Shown: positions 16,789 through 24,804 of the stretch, piece by piece | Position numbering within the stretch: position 1 is the first letter of the stretch | Layout of the letters: each line of letters starts with the position of its first letter | Assembly (NCBI RefSeq): GCF_018138715.1 | Contig: NZ_JAGSHX010000006.1 | Location: 3,844,001 to 3,908,000 of the forward strand | Source of the DNA: Streptomyces asiaticus | GTDB taxonomy: Bacteria > Actinomycetota > Actinomycetes > Streptomycetales > Streptomycetaceae | Length of the DNA stretch: 64,000 nucleotides | Reading direction: 5' to 3' | Translations under genes and position numbers: made by a program | The notes under the pieces: model-generated | The model's database searches: none | What the model was told of the DNA's origin: nothing | The model's input: the letters and a program-made list of their open reading frames with translations, nothing else

Positions 16789-17790
16789 CTATGCGGCGCC
16801 CGCCTGCTGGTAGAGGCCGAGGGCCTCGTTGCCCAGCGTCGGGTGGTATTCGTTCGTGCCCGCGCTGACGCTGATGTTGCCGATCAGATAGCCCGCGCCG
16901 CCGGAGAAGTCGGCGAGGAAGCCGCCGCCGCTCGACCCTCCGGTCTGGACGCAGTCGATGCCCCACATCGTGGAGCCGGGGCGGCCCGCGTCGGCGAACT
17001 CATTGCCCTCGCAGTGGTTCAGCCGCTCGCCGTTGCCCTCGGCGGCGGAGCCTCCGTAGCCGAACGAGTGGACATGGCGGCCGGTCTGCGAGTTGAAGGC
17101 GATGCCCTGCGCGCCCACGGTGTCGGCCAGGGTGCGGCCGTTCAACGTGTTCATCACGGCGAAGGCGTAGTCCCAGTTGGCGTTGGACCGGGTGGAGACG
17201 TACTGCGCGTCCCAGAAGAGGCGGCGGGCGGCGAAGGTGCCGTAGGGGCGGTTCCCGTTGTTGTAGCCCGGGATGAAGACCCAGTTGCGGTAGCCGGTGC
17301 CGGTGGCCGCGTCCACGGTGCAGTGGCCGGCGGTGAGCACGACGGACTTGTTGTCGCTGTTGGCGACGGTGGCGGAGCAGGCGAAGGTGCCTCCGGAGGC
17401 GTTCTGGAAGAAGACCTTGCCCGCCGTGGTGCTGATCAGGCCGCCGCCGGTCCAGGCGGTGGGGGACGTGGCCCGCGGCGAGGGCGCGGAGACGGGGGCG
17501 TTGGGGCCCGGGAGCGGGGGCACGGTCACCCGCTCCCCCGCGGTCGGCGCGGGGTCCGCGAGCTTCGCGGTGCGGGCGGCGGGCAGGGTGGTGACGTCCC
17601 TGGCGGTGCGCAGCCGTTCCGCCGTCCAGAAGCGGACGGCGGCGCGCTGCTCCTCGGTGGCGACGGAGGCTCCCTGAGCGGAGGGAGCGGGGTGGGACGG
17701 GGCGGGGGTGGCGGCGTGGGCGGCGGTTCCGGCGGTCCAGCTGAGAGTGGCGAGGGTGAGGGCGCTGAATAAGGTGGCGACACGTCTCAT
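16789..17790 (-). CDS. Secreted trypsin-like serine protease (S1, glutamyl endopeptidase-like)
   Basis: Exported protease. ATG at 17790 with GGAG upstream; MRRVATLFSALTLATLSWTAGTAAHA is a Sec signal peptide with AxA cleavage. A ~100-residue propeptide is followed by the catalytic domain: VVLTAGHC (His), SNANWDYAFAVM (Asp), GGSSGGGF (Ser). Cysteines at FACSATV, AGHC, NHCEGN and IDCVQT can form disulfides. The Asn-Trp-Asp-Tyr-Ala-Phe arrangement and overall design fit the V8/glutamyl endopeptidase-like branch, but specificity cannot be read reliably. A 26-bp palindrome lies 34 bp upstream of the start, so expression is probably controlled by a dimeric repressor. Confidence 0.93.
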   Translation of the reverse strand: MRRVATLFSALTLATLSWTAGTAAHAATPAPSHPAPSAQGASVATEEQRAAVRFWTAERLRTARDVTTLPAARTAKLADPAPTAGERVTVPPLPGPNAPVSAPSPRATSPTAWTGGGLISTTAGKVFFQNASGGTFACSATVANSDNKSVVLTAGHCTVDAATGTGYRNWVFIPGYNNGNRPYGTFAARRLFWDAQYVSTRSNANWDYAFAVMNTLNGRTLADTVGAQGIAFNSQTGRHVHSFGYGGSAAEGNGERLNHCEGNEFADAGRPGSTMWGIDCVQTGGSSGGGFLADFSGGAGYLIGNISVSAGTNEYHPTLGNEALGLYQQAGAA

Positions 17791-17824
17791 GCGGTCGGCT
17801 CCAAGTCCGTTGGAGGTGCCCGAG

Positions 17825-17850
17825 AGCGTAGGACAACGTTGTCCTACGCT
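17825..17850. promoter_or_regulatory. 26-bp perfect palindrome, candidate operator of the protease gene
   Basis: The left half is AGCGTAGGACAAC and the right half its exact reverse complement, centred on ACGTTG. The core GACAACGTTGTC has the central CG of LacI-family operators. It sits 34 bp upstream of the protease ATG, inside the expected promoter or leader. No LacI-type gene is nearby, so the regulator would act in trans. Confidence 0.75.
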
Positions 17851-18170
17851 TTGTCGCCGGTAGGGTGCCACGACTGGTCCAGACCTGCCATGAGTCCGGA
17901 CGTCACCATTAGGGATCCCCCTAGCGCGCTTGTGACGCGCCCCGACGCCGCAACGGTGCTTGGCGTGGGCCGCCCGCAGCGAGCACCGTCGCGGTGCTGA
18001 CTACCGACTACTGGCGCGGGGCAGCCGGGGCCAGGGTCGCCTCGATGTCGCCCCTTCCCGTAACCAAGGGCTCCGCCCCTGGACCCCGGGGGGGGCGAGA
18101 CGAGCAAGGGGCGGGGAGGGGGAGCATCGATATGCGGCTCCGCCGCGTGGCCCGCCGCAGGCGTCAGGGC
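17851..18170. repeat. Gene-free interval with dispersed repeat elements
   Basis: No credible gene. At 18123-18151 lies a 29-bp sequence (begins AGCATCGATATGCGGCTCCG) that recurs exactly at 33061-33089; next to it, 18150-18167 (GCCCGCCGCAGGCGTCAG) recurs exactly at 33360-33377. A GGGCTCCGCCCCTGGACCCC element lies at about 18069-18088. In both places the block borders the 3' end of a minus-strand gene, which suggests a shared mobile or terminator-like element. Confidence 0.75.
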
Positions 18171-19199
18171 CTACGCGAAGTCCAACAGCACCTTGCAGGA
18201 CTGCCCACGATCGGCCGCCAAGGCAAACGCCTCCGCCGCCTCCCCCACCGGCCGCACCCCGCTGATCAGCGCGTCGAACGACGGCTCAGCCGCCAGCAGC
18301 CGCAACGCCTCGTCGAACTCGGCGTGGAAGCGCAGTGCGCCCCGCAGTTCGATCTCGCGGCTGACCAGCACGTTCCCGGCGAATGGGCTCTGCCCGGGCG
18401 GCAGCATGCCGAGCTGCACCACTACCCCGCCGCGCCGCACCCTCCGCAGGCAGGTGTCGAGTCCGGCGGCGACGCCCGACGCCTCGATGGCGACGTCGAC
18501 CTCGACCGAGGGCCAGTTGGGGTCGTCCGGGTCGTCGGCCCGCACGCACGCGGTCGCTCCGGCCGCCGCCGCGAACTCCAGGGCGCGTGGGAGCAGATCG
18601 GTCGCCGTGATGGTCGCCGCGCCCGCCGCGCGGGCCGCCGCGATGGTCAGGCAGCCGATCGGACCGGCGCCGGTGACCAGCACATGACGGCCCTTCACCG
18701 CGCCCGCCCGCCGCACCGCGTGCAGCGCGACGGACAGCGGTTCGGCGAGCGCCGCCCGGCGCGGGTCCAGTCCGTCGGGCAGGGCGCGCAGCTGGGCCGC
18801 CGGGACGGTGATGCGGGAGGCGAAGCCGCCCTGGACATGGGGGAAGCGCGCGGCGCTGCCCAGGTAGCGGGTGTCGCGGCAGACGTTGGCGCGGCCGTCG
18901 GCGCACTCGGGGCACACCTCGCACGGCGTGGCCGGATGCACGGCGACCGGGGTGCCGACCGCGGGCCCGGTCGCGCCCTCGCCGTACGCCACCACCGTGC
19001 CCACGACCTCGTGCCCCAGCACCATCGGCTCCTGGAGCCGGAAGTCGCCCACCCCACCGTGCCGGTGGTAGTGGAGATCCGATCCGCAGATCCCGCCGTA
19101 GCGGATCGCCACGAGCGCCTGCCCGGGCGCCGGTTCCGGCTCCGGGAGTTCCTCGACCCGCAGATCACCCGGCCCGTGGATCACACAGCCCAGCACCAT
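18171..19199 (-). CDS. idnD: L-idonate 5-dehydrogenase (zinc MDR family)
   Basis: Oxidises L-idonate to 5-ketogluconate with NAD(P)+. Zinc ligands are visible in GGICGSDLHYHRHGGVGDF (Cys), VLGHEVVG (His-Glu) and CEVCPECADGRANVC, the structural-zinc four-Cys loop. The Rossmann motif is VLVTGAGPIGCLTIAAARAAGA. Length 342 aa. ATG at 19199 is chosen because GGAGG lies 8 nt upstream. It is followed upstream in the operon by idnO, gntP and gntK, which together turn idonate into 6-phosphogluconate, supporting the assignment over other sugar-alcohol dehydrogenases. Confidence 0.88.
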   Translation of the reverse strand: MVLGCVIHGPGDLRVEELPEPEPAPGQALVAIRYGGICGSDLHYHRHGGVGDFRLQEPMVLGHEVVGTVVAYGEGATGPAVGTPVAVHPATPCEVCPECADGRANVCRDTRYLGSAARFPHVQGGFASRITVPAAQLRALPDGLDPRRAALAEPLSVALHAVRRAGAVKGRHVLVTGAGPIGCLTIAAARAAGAATITATDLLPRALEFAAAAGATACVRADDPDDPNWPSVEVDVAIEASGVAAGLDTCLRRVRRGGVVVQLGMLPPGQSPFAGNVLVSREIELRGALRFHAEFDEALRLLAAEPSFDALISGVRPVGEAAEAFALAADRGQSCKVLLDFA

Positions 19200-19237
19200 T
19201 CGCCCAGCCTCCTCAAGCTCACCTGATATCCCGGCGT

Positions 19238-20017
19238 TCACAACACGCTCGTCATGCCGCCGTCTACGTACAGCACCTGCCCGCTCACGAAGTCCGCCGC
19301 CGGGGACGCGAGATACAGCAGCGCCCCGATCAGATCCTCGGTGCGGCCCCAGCGTCCGGCCGGGGTCCGCCCGCGCACCCAGGCGCTGAACTCCTCGTCC
19401 TCGACCAGCGGCCGGGTCAGCTCGGTCTCGATGTAGCCGGGGCCGAGCCCGTTGACCTGGATTCCGTACCGGCCCCAGTCCGCGCACATGCCCTTGGTGA
19501 GCATCTTCAGCGCGCCCTTGGTCGCCGCGTAGGGCGCGATGCCGGGGCGGACCACCTCGCTCTGCAGGGAGCAGATGTTGACGATCTTGCCGTGGCCGCG
19601 GGCGGTCATCCGCCGGGCGGCCTCGCGGCCCACCAGGAAGGCGCTGGTGAGGTTGGTGTCCAGGATCTGCCGCCAGGCGTCGTCGGTGAACTCCAGCAGC
19701 GGCGCCCGGTTCTGCATCCCGGCGTTGTTGACCAGGATGTCGAGCGGGCCCACCCGCTCCTCGACATCGGCGATCCCCTCGGCGACGGCCGGGCCGTCGG
19801 TGACGTCGAACGCGGCGGTGTGCACCTCCGCGCCCCCCGCGCCGATGCCGTCGAGTTCGGCGGCGGCCTTCTCCAGGGCCCGCGGATCGCGCCCGTTGAG
19901 CACCACCGTGCAGCCGGCCTCCACCAGACCCCGCGCGAAGGCGTGGCCGATGCCCCGGCTGGAGCCGGTGACCAGCGCGGTGCGGCCCGCGATGTCGAAG
20001 AGCGGATGTGTCGTCAT
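19238..20017 (-). CDS. idnO: Gluconate 5-dehydrogenase (SDR), idonate pathway
   Basis: Reduces 5-ketogluconate to D-gluconate with NAD(P)H. Classical SDR: FDIAGRTALVTGSSRGIGHAFARGL (cofactor), NNAG in ILVNNAGMQNR, Ser in NICSLQSEV, YAATKGALK (catalytic Tyr-Lys) and GPGYIETELTRPLVEDEEFSAWVRGRTPAGRWG. Length 259 aa. It lies between gntP (43 bp) and idnD (38 bp) on the same strand, so the operon order from the promoter is gntK-gntP-idnO-idnD. Confidence 0.88.
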   Translation of the reverse strand: MTTHPLFDIAGRTALVTGSSRGIGHAFARGLVEAGCTVVLNGRDPRALEKAAAELDGIGAGGAEVHTAAFDVTDGPAVAEGIADVEERVGPLDILVNNAGMQNRAPLLEFTDDAWRQILDTNLTSAFLVGREAARRMTARGHGKIVNICSLQSEVVRPGIAPYAATKGALKMLTKGMCADWGRYGIQVNGLGPGYIETELTRPLVEDEEFSAWVRGRTPAGRWGRTEDLIGALLYLASPAADFVSGQVLYVDGGMTSVL

Positions 20018-20060
20018 GGCGTACGTACCCCTACCTCTGCTCGGTTACCTCTGCTCAGCG

Positions 20061-21458
20061 CTAGATCACCAGTGACAGCAGCAGGACGAAGACGAGCCCG
20101 ACGACGGAGATGATCGTCTCCATCACCGACCAGGTCCGCACCGTCTGCCCGACGCTCATCCCGAAGTACTCCTTGACCAGCCAGAATCCCGCGTCGTTGA
20201 CATGGCTGAAGAAGAGCGACCCGGCGCCGATGGACAGCACCAGCAGCGCCACATGCGTGCTGGACATATCGGCGGCGAGCGGGGTCATCAGCCCGGCGGC
20301 CGAGATCGTGGCCACCGTCGCCGAGCCGGTGGCCAGCCGGATGGCGACCGCGATCAGCCAGGCGAGGAGCAGCGCGGAGACGCTCCAGTCCTCCGAGAGG
20401 TCCATGATCATCTTGCCGACGCCGATGTCGATCAGCGTCTGCTTGAAGCCGCCGCCCGCGGCGACGATCAGCAGCATGCCCGCGATCGGGGCGAGCGAGT
20501 GCTCGACGGTGGAGGAGAGCCGGTCCCGGGTGAAGCCCGCCGGCCGGCCCAGCGTGAACATGCCCACGAGCACGGCCGCCAGCAGCGCGATCAGGGGGTT
20601 GCCGATGACGTCGGCGACGCGCTGGACGCCGTTCTCCGGGTCGTCCACCACGATGTCGACCAGTGCCTTGATCAGCATCAGCACGACCGGCAGCAGCACG
20701 GTGAACACGGTGACGCCGAACCCGGGACGCCGCTCCAGCTCCTCCGACGGACGCGTGGGCATCAGCCGGTCCGGCGGGGTGACGTCGACCCAGCGGGCGG
20801 CGACGCGCGAGAAGACCGGGCCCGCGATGATCGCGGTGGGGATGGCGATGAGGACGCCGAGCGCCAGGGTGATCCCCAGGTCGGCGTGGACCGCGTCGAT
20901 CGCCGCGAGCGGGCCGGGGTGCGGCGGCACCAGGCCGTGCATCACGGACAGGCCCGCGAGCGCCGGAATGCCGATCCGCATCAGGGAGAAGTTGCCGCGC
21001 TTGGCGACCAGCAGCACCACCGGGATCATCAGCACCATGCCGACCTCGAAGAAGAGCGGCAGCCCGATGATCCCCGCGATCAGCACCATGGCCCAGGGCA
21101 TCGTCCGGTTGCCGGCCCTGGCGAGGATCGTGTCGACGATCTGGTCCGCGCCGCCGGAGTCGGCGAGCAGCTTGCCGAGGATCGCGCCGAGGGCGATCAG
21201 CACGCCGACGCCCGCGACGGTCGATCCGAGACCGGCCGAGAAGCTGGTGATGACCTTGTCGAGCGGGGCTCCCGCGACGGCGCCGAGCGCCAGTGAGCCG
21301 ATCGTCAGCGACAGAAACGCGTGCAGCTTGGTCTGGGTGATGAGCAGGACGAGAACGGCTATGCCGACGAGGACGGCTATGCCGAGCTGTGCGTGACCGG
21401 CCGACGTGATCGGGTCGACGGTGTCCGCTGCCAGCATCTCGGCGCTGAGTCTGGTCAC
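20061..21458 (-). CDS. gntP: Gluconate permease, GntP family
   Basis: Proton symporter for gluconate (or idonate) in the cytoplasmic membrane. About 12 hydrophobic segments; family sequences include FLSLTIGSLALGAVAGAPL, GLGSTVAGVGVLIALGAILGKLLADSGGADQI, GLPLFFEVGMVLMIP and the C-terminal ATGSATVATISAAGLMTPL and SHVNDAGFWLVKEYFGMSVGQT. GTG at 21458 has AAGGAA seven nt upstream and gives the normal 465 aa. Twenty bp downstream of gntK. Confidence 0.95.
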   Translation of the reverse strand: MTRLSAEMLAADTVDPITSAGHAQLGIAVLVGIAVLVLLITQTKLHAFLSLTIGSLALGAVAGAPLDKVITSFSAGLGSTVAGVGVLIALGAILGKLLADSGGADQIVDTILARAGNRTMPWAMVLIAGIIGLPLFFEVGMVLMIPVVLLVAKRGNFSLMRIGIPALAGLSVMHGLVPPHPGPLAAIDAVHADLGITLALGVLIAIPTAIIAGPVFSRVAARWVDVTPPDRLMPTRPSEELERRPGFGVTVFTVLLPVVLMLIKALVDIVVDDPENGVQRVADVIGNPLIALLAAVLVGMFTLGRPAGFTRDRLSSTVEHSLAPIAGMLLIVAAGGGFKQTLIDIGVGKMIMDLSEDWSVSALLLAWLIAVAIRLATGSATVATISAAGLMTPLAADMSSTHVALLVLSIGAGSLFFSHVNDAGFWLVKEYFGMSVGQTVRTWSVMETIISVVGLVFVLLLSLVI

Positions 21459-21478
21459 GGCGGGTTTCCTTACGTGCG

Positions 21479-21991
21479 TTACTGATGTTCGAGCCGCCGC
21501 AGTTCGGCGGCGGCCCGCTCGGTGATGGCCTCGGGTTCGGGGGAGACGTCCACGGCGACGCCGTACTCGTCCGGCTGGAGCGGTTCGAGCGTGGCGAGCT
21601 GCGAGTCGAGCAGGTCCCCGGAGAAGAAGTGGCCCTTGCGCTCCTTCATCCGCTCGGCGATCAGCTCGCGGTCGCCGGTCAGATGGAGGAAGACGATGTC
21701 GGGGGCGGCGGACCGCAGCCGGTCGCGGTACATCCGCTTGAGCGCGGAGCAGCTCACCACTCCCCCGCCCTCGGCGTGGGAGTGGGCCCAGGCACCGATG
21801 GCGTCCAGCCAGGGGCGTCGGTCGTCGTCGTCCAGCGGGGTCCCGGCCGACATCTTGGCGATGTTGGCCGGCGGGTGGAAGTCGTCGGCCTCGGCGTACG
21901 GGACGCCGAGCTCCTCCGCCAGCAGGGGGCCGACCGTGGTCTTGCCCGTACCGGACACTCCCATGACCACGACAACCTGGGGGGCGTGCAT
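21479..21991 (-). CDS. gntK: Gluconokinase
   Basis: Phosphorylates D-gluconate to 6-phosphogluconate, which enters the pentose phosphate pathway. Walker A VVMGVSGTGKTTVGPLLAEELG at residues 8-29, then YAEADDFHPPANIAKMSAGTPLDDDDRRPWLDAIGAW, VVSCSALKRMYRDRLR and ERKGHFFSGDLLDSQLATLEPL, all diagnostic of the GntK family. Length 170 aa. First gene of the idonate/gluconate operon; the 133-bp gap to the divergent gntR contains candidate operators. Confidence 0.96.
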   Translation of the reverse strand: MHAPQVVVVMGVSGTGKTTVGPLLAEELGVPYAEADDFHPPANIAKMSAGTPLDDDDRRPWLDAIGAWAHSHAEGGGVVSCSALKRMYRDRLRSAAPDIVFLHLTGDRELIAERMKERKGHFFSGDLLDSQLATLEPLQPDEYGVAVDVSPEPEAITERAAAELRRLEHQ

Positions 21992-22049
21992 TGTGTGAAA
22001 CCTCGCTGTCTTCCTCGACCTCGGCGCCGCCGGACACTCAACCCCACAG

Positions 22050-22085
22050 ATACGACGTATTCAAGAGTCCGTGACTTAAAAGTCA
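22050..22085. promoter_or_regulatory. Candidate operators between gntK and gntR
   Basis: Two short inverted repeats lie in the divergent intergenic region: ATACGACGTAT (22050-22060, odd-length palindrome) and TGACTTAAAAGTCA (22072-22085, 6-bp arms, 2-nt centre). The surrounding sequence is the AT-richest stretch nearby. FCD-type GntR proteins bind short inverted repeats of this kind. Which of the two is the true site cannot be told from one sequence. Confidence 0.5.
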
Positions 22086-22124
22086 TACTTATTTGAGGGA
22101 CGGGTGGCCGCGTAGGCTGAGCGC

Positions 22125-22856
22125 ATGGACGAACAGGGGCCCGAGGGCCGTGGTCAGAGGCCCAGGAGCCGGGGGCTGCACGACCGCGTCCTGGAATCTC
22201 TCGGCCCCGCGATCACGGCGGGCGACTACCCGCCCGGCACGGTGCTCCGCACGGATGAACTGGAGCGGCGCTACGACGTCTCCCGCACGGTCGTCCGGGA
22301 GGCGGTGCGGGTCCTGGAGTCCATGCACCTGGTGGAGTCCCGCCGCCGGGTCGGGGTGACCGTGCGCCCCACCGAGGAGTGGGACGTCTTCGACCCCCAG
22401 GTCATCCGCTGGCGCCTGGCCGGCCCCGACCGCCCCCGCCAGCTCCGCTCCCTCACCGCCCTGCGCTCGGCCATCGAGCCCGCCGCCGCCGGGCTGGCCG
22501 CCGAGCACGCCACGCCTGAGCAGTGCGCCGAACTCACCGAGCACGCGCTCAATATGGTGGCCACCTCGCGCGGCCAGCAGCTCCCCGCGTATCTGATCCA
22601 CGACGTGGCGTTCCACCGCGTGATCCTGCGCGCGTCGGGCAACGAGATGTTCGCCCGCCTCGGCGACGTCGTCGCGGAGGTCCTCACCGGCCGCACCCAG
22701 CACCGCGTCATGTTCAGCGACCCCGACCCGGAGGCGGTCACCCTCCACGTCCGCGTGGCCGAGGCGGTCCGCGCGGGCGACGCGGAGGCGGCGGAGCGCT
22801 ACACGCGGGAGATCACCGTGGGCGCGCTGCGAGAGCTGGACATCCTGGCGCCGTAA
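22125..22856 (+). CDS. gntR: GntR-family transcriptional regulator, FadR/FCD type, of the gluconate operon
   Basis: Probably represses gntK-gntP-idnO-idnD and itself until gluconate or a derivative binds. Winged helix at residues 20-85: GDYPPGTVLRTDELERRYDVSRTVVREAVRVLESMHLVESRRRVGVTV. FCD ligand domain with the metal-binding HDVAFHRVILRASGN, and a later [18 protein letters not shown]. Length 243 aa. The ATG is preceded by TAGGCT with a 6-nt gap and no Shine-Dalgarno, suggesting a leaderless message. Divergent from the operon. Confidence 0.93.
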   Translation: MDEQGPEGRGQRPRSRGLHDRVLESLGPAITAGDYPPGTVLRTDELERRYDVSRTVVREAVRVLESMHLVESRRRVGVTVRPTEEWDVFDPQVIRWRLAGPDRPRQLRSLTALRSAIEPAAAGLAAEHATPEQCAELTEHALNMVATSRGQQLPAYLIHDVAFHRVILRASGNEMFARLGDVVAEVLTGRTQHRVMFSDPDPEAVTLHVRVAEAVRAGDAEAAERYTREITVGALRELDILAP

Positions 22857-23084
22857 GGACGGCGGGGTCCGCACCTGGAGTGCCGGCCGTCCGTTGAGTG
22901 CGGGTTTCGCTTCGCGCCTTCGGCGCCTTTGAGCAGCGGGGCAGGGGGCAGGGGGCAGGGGCGCGGGCTACGTCGCCGGGCGCCGGGGCTGCGGGGGTGA
23001 GCGCCGGTGGCGGCCTGGGCCCCGGCCGCGGAAGTCGCCGCCGAGGCCCACGAGTTGGATCCTGGCGCCCCGAGCCCGCCCGAG

Positions 23085-23834
23085 TCAGATCTGGTTCTCA
23101 CCCCCGTCGACGTAGAAGTTGGCGCCGAGGACGAAGCTGCTCTGCTCGGAGGCGAGGAACGCCACGAGCCCGGCGACCTCCTCCGGGCGTCCCATCCGGC
23201 CGATCGCGGTGGTCGTGGCGAGGTGTGCCTTGAAGTCGGCCGCCTTGTCCTCGCCGGCGAGGGCCGTGATCGCCGGAGTCTCGACCGGGCCCGGCGAGAT
23301 CGCGTTGACCCGGATGCCGCGGCCCTTGAGCTCGTTGGCCCAGGTCCGCGCGAAGGACCGGATCGCGGCCTTGGACGCCGCGTACGCGCCGAACGCCTCC
23401 GTGCCGTTGTCGGCGGCGGTGGAGGCGTTCAGGATCACCGAGGCGCCGTCGTTGAGCAGCGGCAGCGCCTTCTGCACGGTGAACACCGTGCCGTGCACAT
23501 TGACGGCGAAGGTCCGGTCGAGGTGTTCCTCGGTGACCTCCTCCAGCGTCGCGAAGCCGGCCGTCGCCGCGTTCGCGAAGACCACGTCCAGACCCCGGCC
23601 CCGGGCGCGGACCGCGTCGTAGAGCCGGTCCAGGTCGGCCGGGTCGGTGACGTCACCCGCCACCGCGGTGGCCCCCGCCGGGCCGATGGCCTCGACGGCC
23701 GCGTCCAGCTCGGCCTTGCGCCGGCCGGTGATGAACACGTGCGCACCCTCGGCCGCCAGCCGTACGGCGGTGGCCAGGCCGATCCCGGTGCCGCCGCCGG
23801 TGATGACGGCGGTCTTGCCCTCAAGCTGTCCCAT
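23085..23834 (-). CDS. SDR-family oxidoreductase controlled by the adjacent TetR regulator
   Basis: NAD(P)-dependent dehydrogenase/reductase of unknown substrate. ATG at 23834 with GAGGAGG upstream. Motifs: GKTAVITGGGTGIGLATAVRL (cofactor), NAAT replacing NNAG in VVFANAATAG, Ser in VILNASTAADNG, YAASKAAIR (Tyr-Lys), and NAISPGPVETPAITAL. Length 249 aa. The divergent TetR gene and two operators between them make this its likely sole target; such pairs often respond to small aldehydes, quinones or antibiotics, which is inference. Confidence 0.92.
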   Translation of the reverse strand: MGQLEGKTAVITGGGTGIGLATAVRLAAEGAHVFITGRRKAELDAAVEAIGPAGATAVAGDVTDPADLDRLYDAVRARGRGLDVVFANAATAGFATLEEVTEEHLDRTFAVNVHGTVFTVQKALPLLNDGASVILNASTAADNGTEAFGAYAASKAAIRSFARTWANELKGRGIRVNAISPGPVETPAITALAGEDKAADFKAHLATTTAIGRMGRPEEVAGLVAFLASEQSSFVLGANFYVDGGENQI

Positions 23835-23853
23835 GACAATGACCTCCTCAAAG

Positions 23854-23875
23854 TTCGGTACCGATCGGTACCGAA
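23854..23875. promoter_or_regulatory. TetR-type operator 1 (22-bp perfect palindrome)
   Basis: TTCGGTACCGA followed by its exact reverse complement. It lies 20 bp upstream of the SDR start, over the expected SDR promoter or leader. An 18/22 copy lies 38 bp away at 23892-23913, which supports a real binding site rather than chance symmetry. Confidence 0.85.
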
Positions 23876-23891
23876 GGCGAGCGTAGCGCAC

Positions 23892-23913
23892 TTCTGAACC
23901 GACCGGTACTGAA
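23892..23913. promoter_or_regulatory. TetR-type operator 2 (imperfect copy) over the regulator's promoter
   Basis: Matches operator 1 at 18 of 22 positions (starts TTCTGAACCGA). A promoter for the regulator can be read here: TGAACC (23895-23900), 17-nt spacer, TATGCT (23918-23923), 7 nt to the ATG. The operator covers the -35 box and spacer, which fits autorepression. Confidence 0.8.
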
Positions 23914-23930
23914 GAGGTATGCTCGACGGC

Positions 23931-24542
23931 ATGAAGACGCGGCAGCAGGCACCGATCGGCCGACCGAGGGGTTTCGACGCCGACGAGGCCCTCGAGCGCG
24001 CCATGCGGGTCTTCTGGGAGCAGGGCTACGAAGGCGCCAGCCTCACCGACCTGACCAGCGCCATGGGCATCACCCGCACCAGCATGTACGCGGCCTTCGG
24101 CAACAAGGAGGAGCTGTTCCGCAAGGCTCTGGAGCGCTACTCCGAGGGCCCCGCCGCCTACGCGGACCGGGCCATGCGGGAGACGACCGCCCGGCAGGTG
24201 GCCACCGCGTTCCTCCACGGCTCCGTCCGGGCCAACACCCGCCCCGGCTGTCCCGCCGGATGCCTCGGCGTCCAGGGCTCCCTCGCCGCCGGCGACCCCG
24301 GACGCAGCGCCCGCGACGCCCTCATCGCCTGGCGCAACGAGGGCACGGCCCGCCTCCGCGACCGGTTCCGGCGGGCCGTCGACGAGGGCGATCTGCCACC
24401 GGACACCGATCCCGGAGTGCTCGCCCGCTACCTCATGACCGTGGCGAACGGCATGGCCGTCCAAGCGGCCAGCGGTGCCACGCAGGAGGAGCTCCAGCAG
24501 GTGGCCGACGTGGCGCTGCGCAACTGGCCGCTCGCGCCCTGA
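23931..24542 (+). CDS. TetR-family transcriptional regulator
   Basis: Represses the divergent SDR gene and itself. N-terminal [60 protein letters not shown]. The C-terminal domain ([32 protein letters not shown]) matches the TetR_C group seen in regulators such as YcdC/AcrR-like members of Actinobacteria; the paired Cys in RPGCPAGC could be redox or ligand sensing (inference). ATG at 23931 is preferred to the one four codons earlier because TATGCT lies 7 nt upstream and overlaps the earlier ATG. Length 203 aa. Confidence 0.92.
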   Translation: MKTRQQAPIGRPRGFDADEALERAMRVFWEQGYEGASLTDLTSAMGITRTSMYAAFGNKEELFRKALERYSEGPAAYADRAMRETTARQVATAFLHGSVRANTRPGCPAGCLGVQGSLAAGDPGRSARDALIAWRNEGTARLRDRFRRAVDEGDLPPDTDPGVLARYLMTVANGMAVQAASGATQEELQQVADVALRNWPLAP

Positions 24543-24566
24543 GCCTGCCCGAGGGCGGTTCCGATC

Positions 24567-24804
24567 TCAGCGGGGAGTCGCGAGGACGTTGCGTTCCGCG
24601 AGGGCCGGGAGAAGGCGCGCGGCCGCCCGGAAGTCCGCGTCGTCGTGCAACACGACGAGCCCGTGGTGTGCGGCCGTCGCGCAGATCAGCCAGTCGACGG
24701 CGGACAGCCTCTGATGCTGCCCCCGTTGGGCCAGCCGGTACTGGCCGGTCTCGGTCACGCTGGAGACGCCAGACGGCCGTGGAGTCGGCGAGGTAGCGGA
24801 TCAC
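24567..24804 (-). pseudogene. Broken VapC-like PIN toxin
   Basis: The reading frame from a GTG at 24804 gives MIRYLADSTAVWRLQRD, a normal VapC N-terminus with the first catalytic Asp. The next recognisable part, VTETGQYRLAQRGQHQRLSAVDWLICATAAHHGLVVLHDDADF, is the VapC C-terminus with its Asp residues but lies in a different frame and follows at once. About 55-60 codons of the middle of a ~130-aa PIN protein are missing, so an internal out-of-frame deletion has destroyed the toxin. Lies directly after the antitoxin gene. Confidence 0.8.

Noticed and set aside
17844-18107. Open frame upstream of the protease gene
   Set aside because: It overlaps the palindrome and repeat elements, lacks a ribosome binding site and has no recognisable domain.
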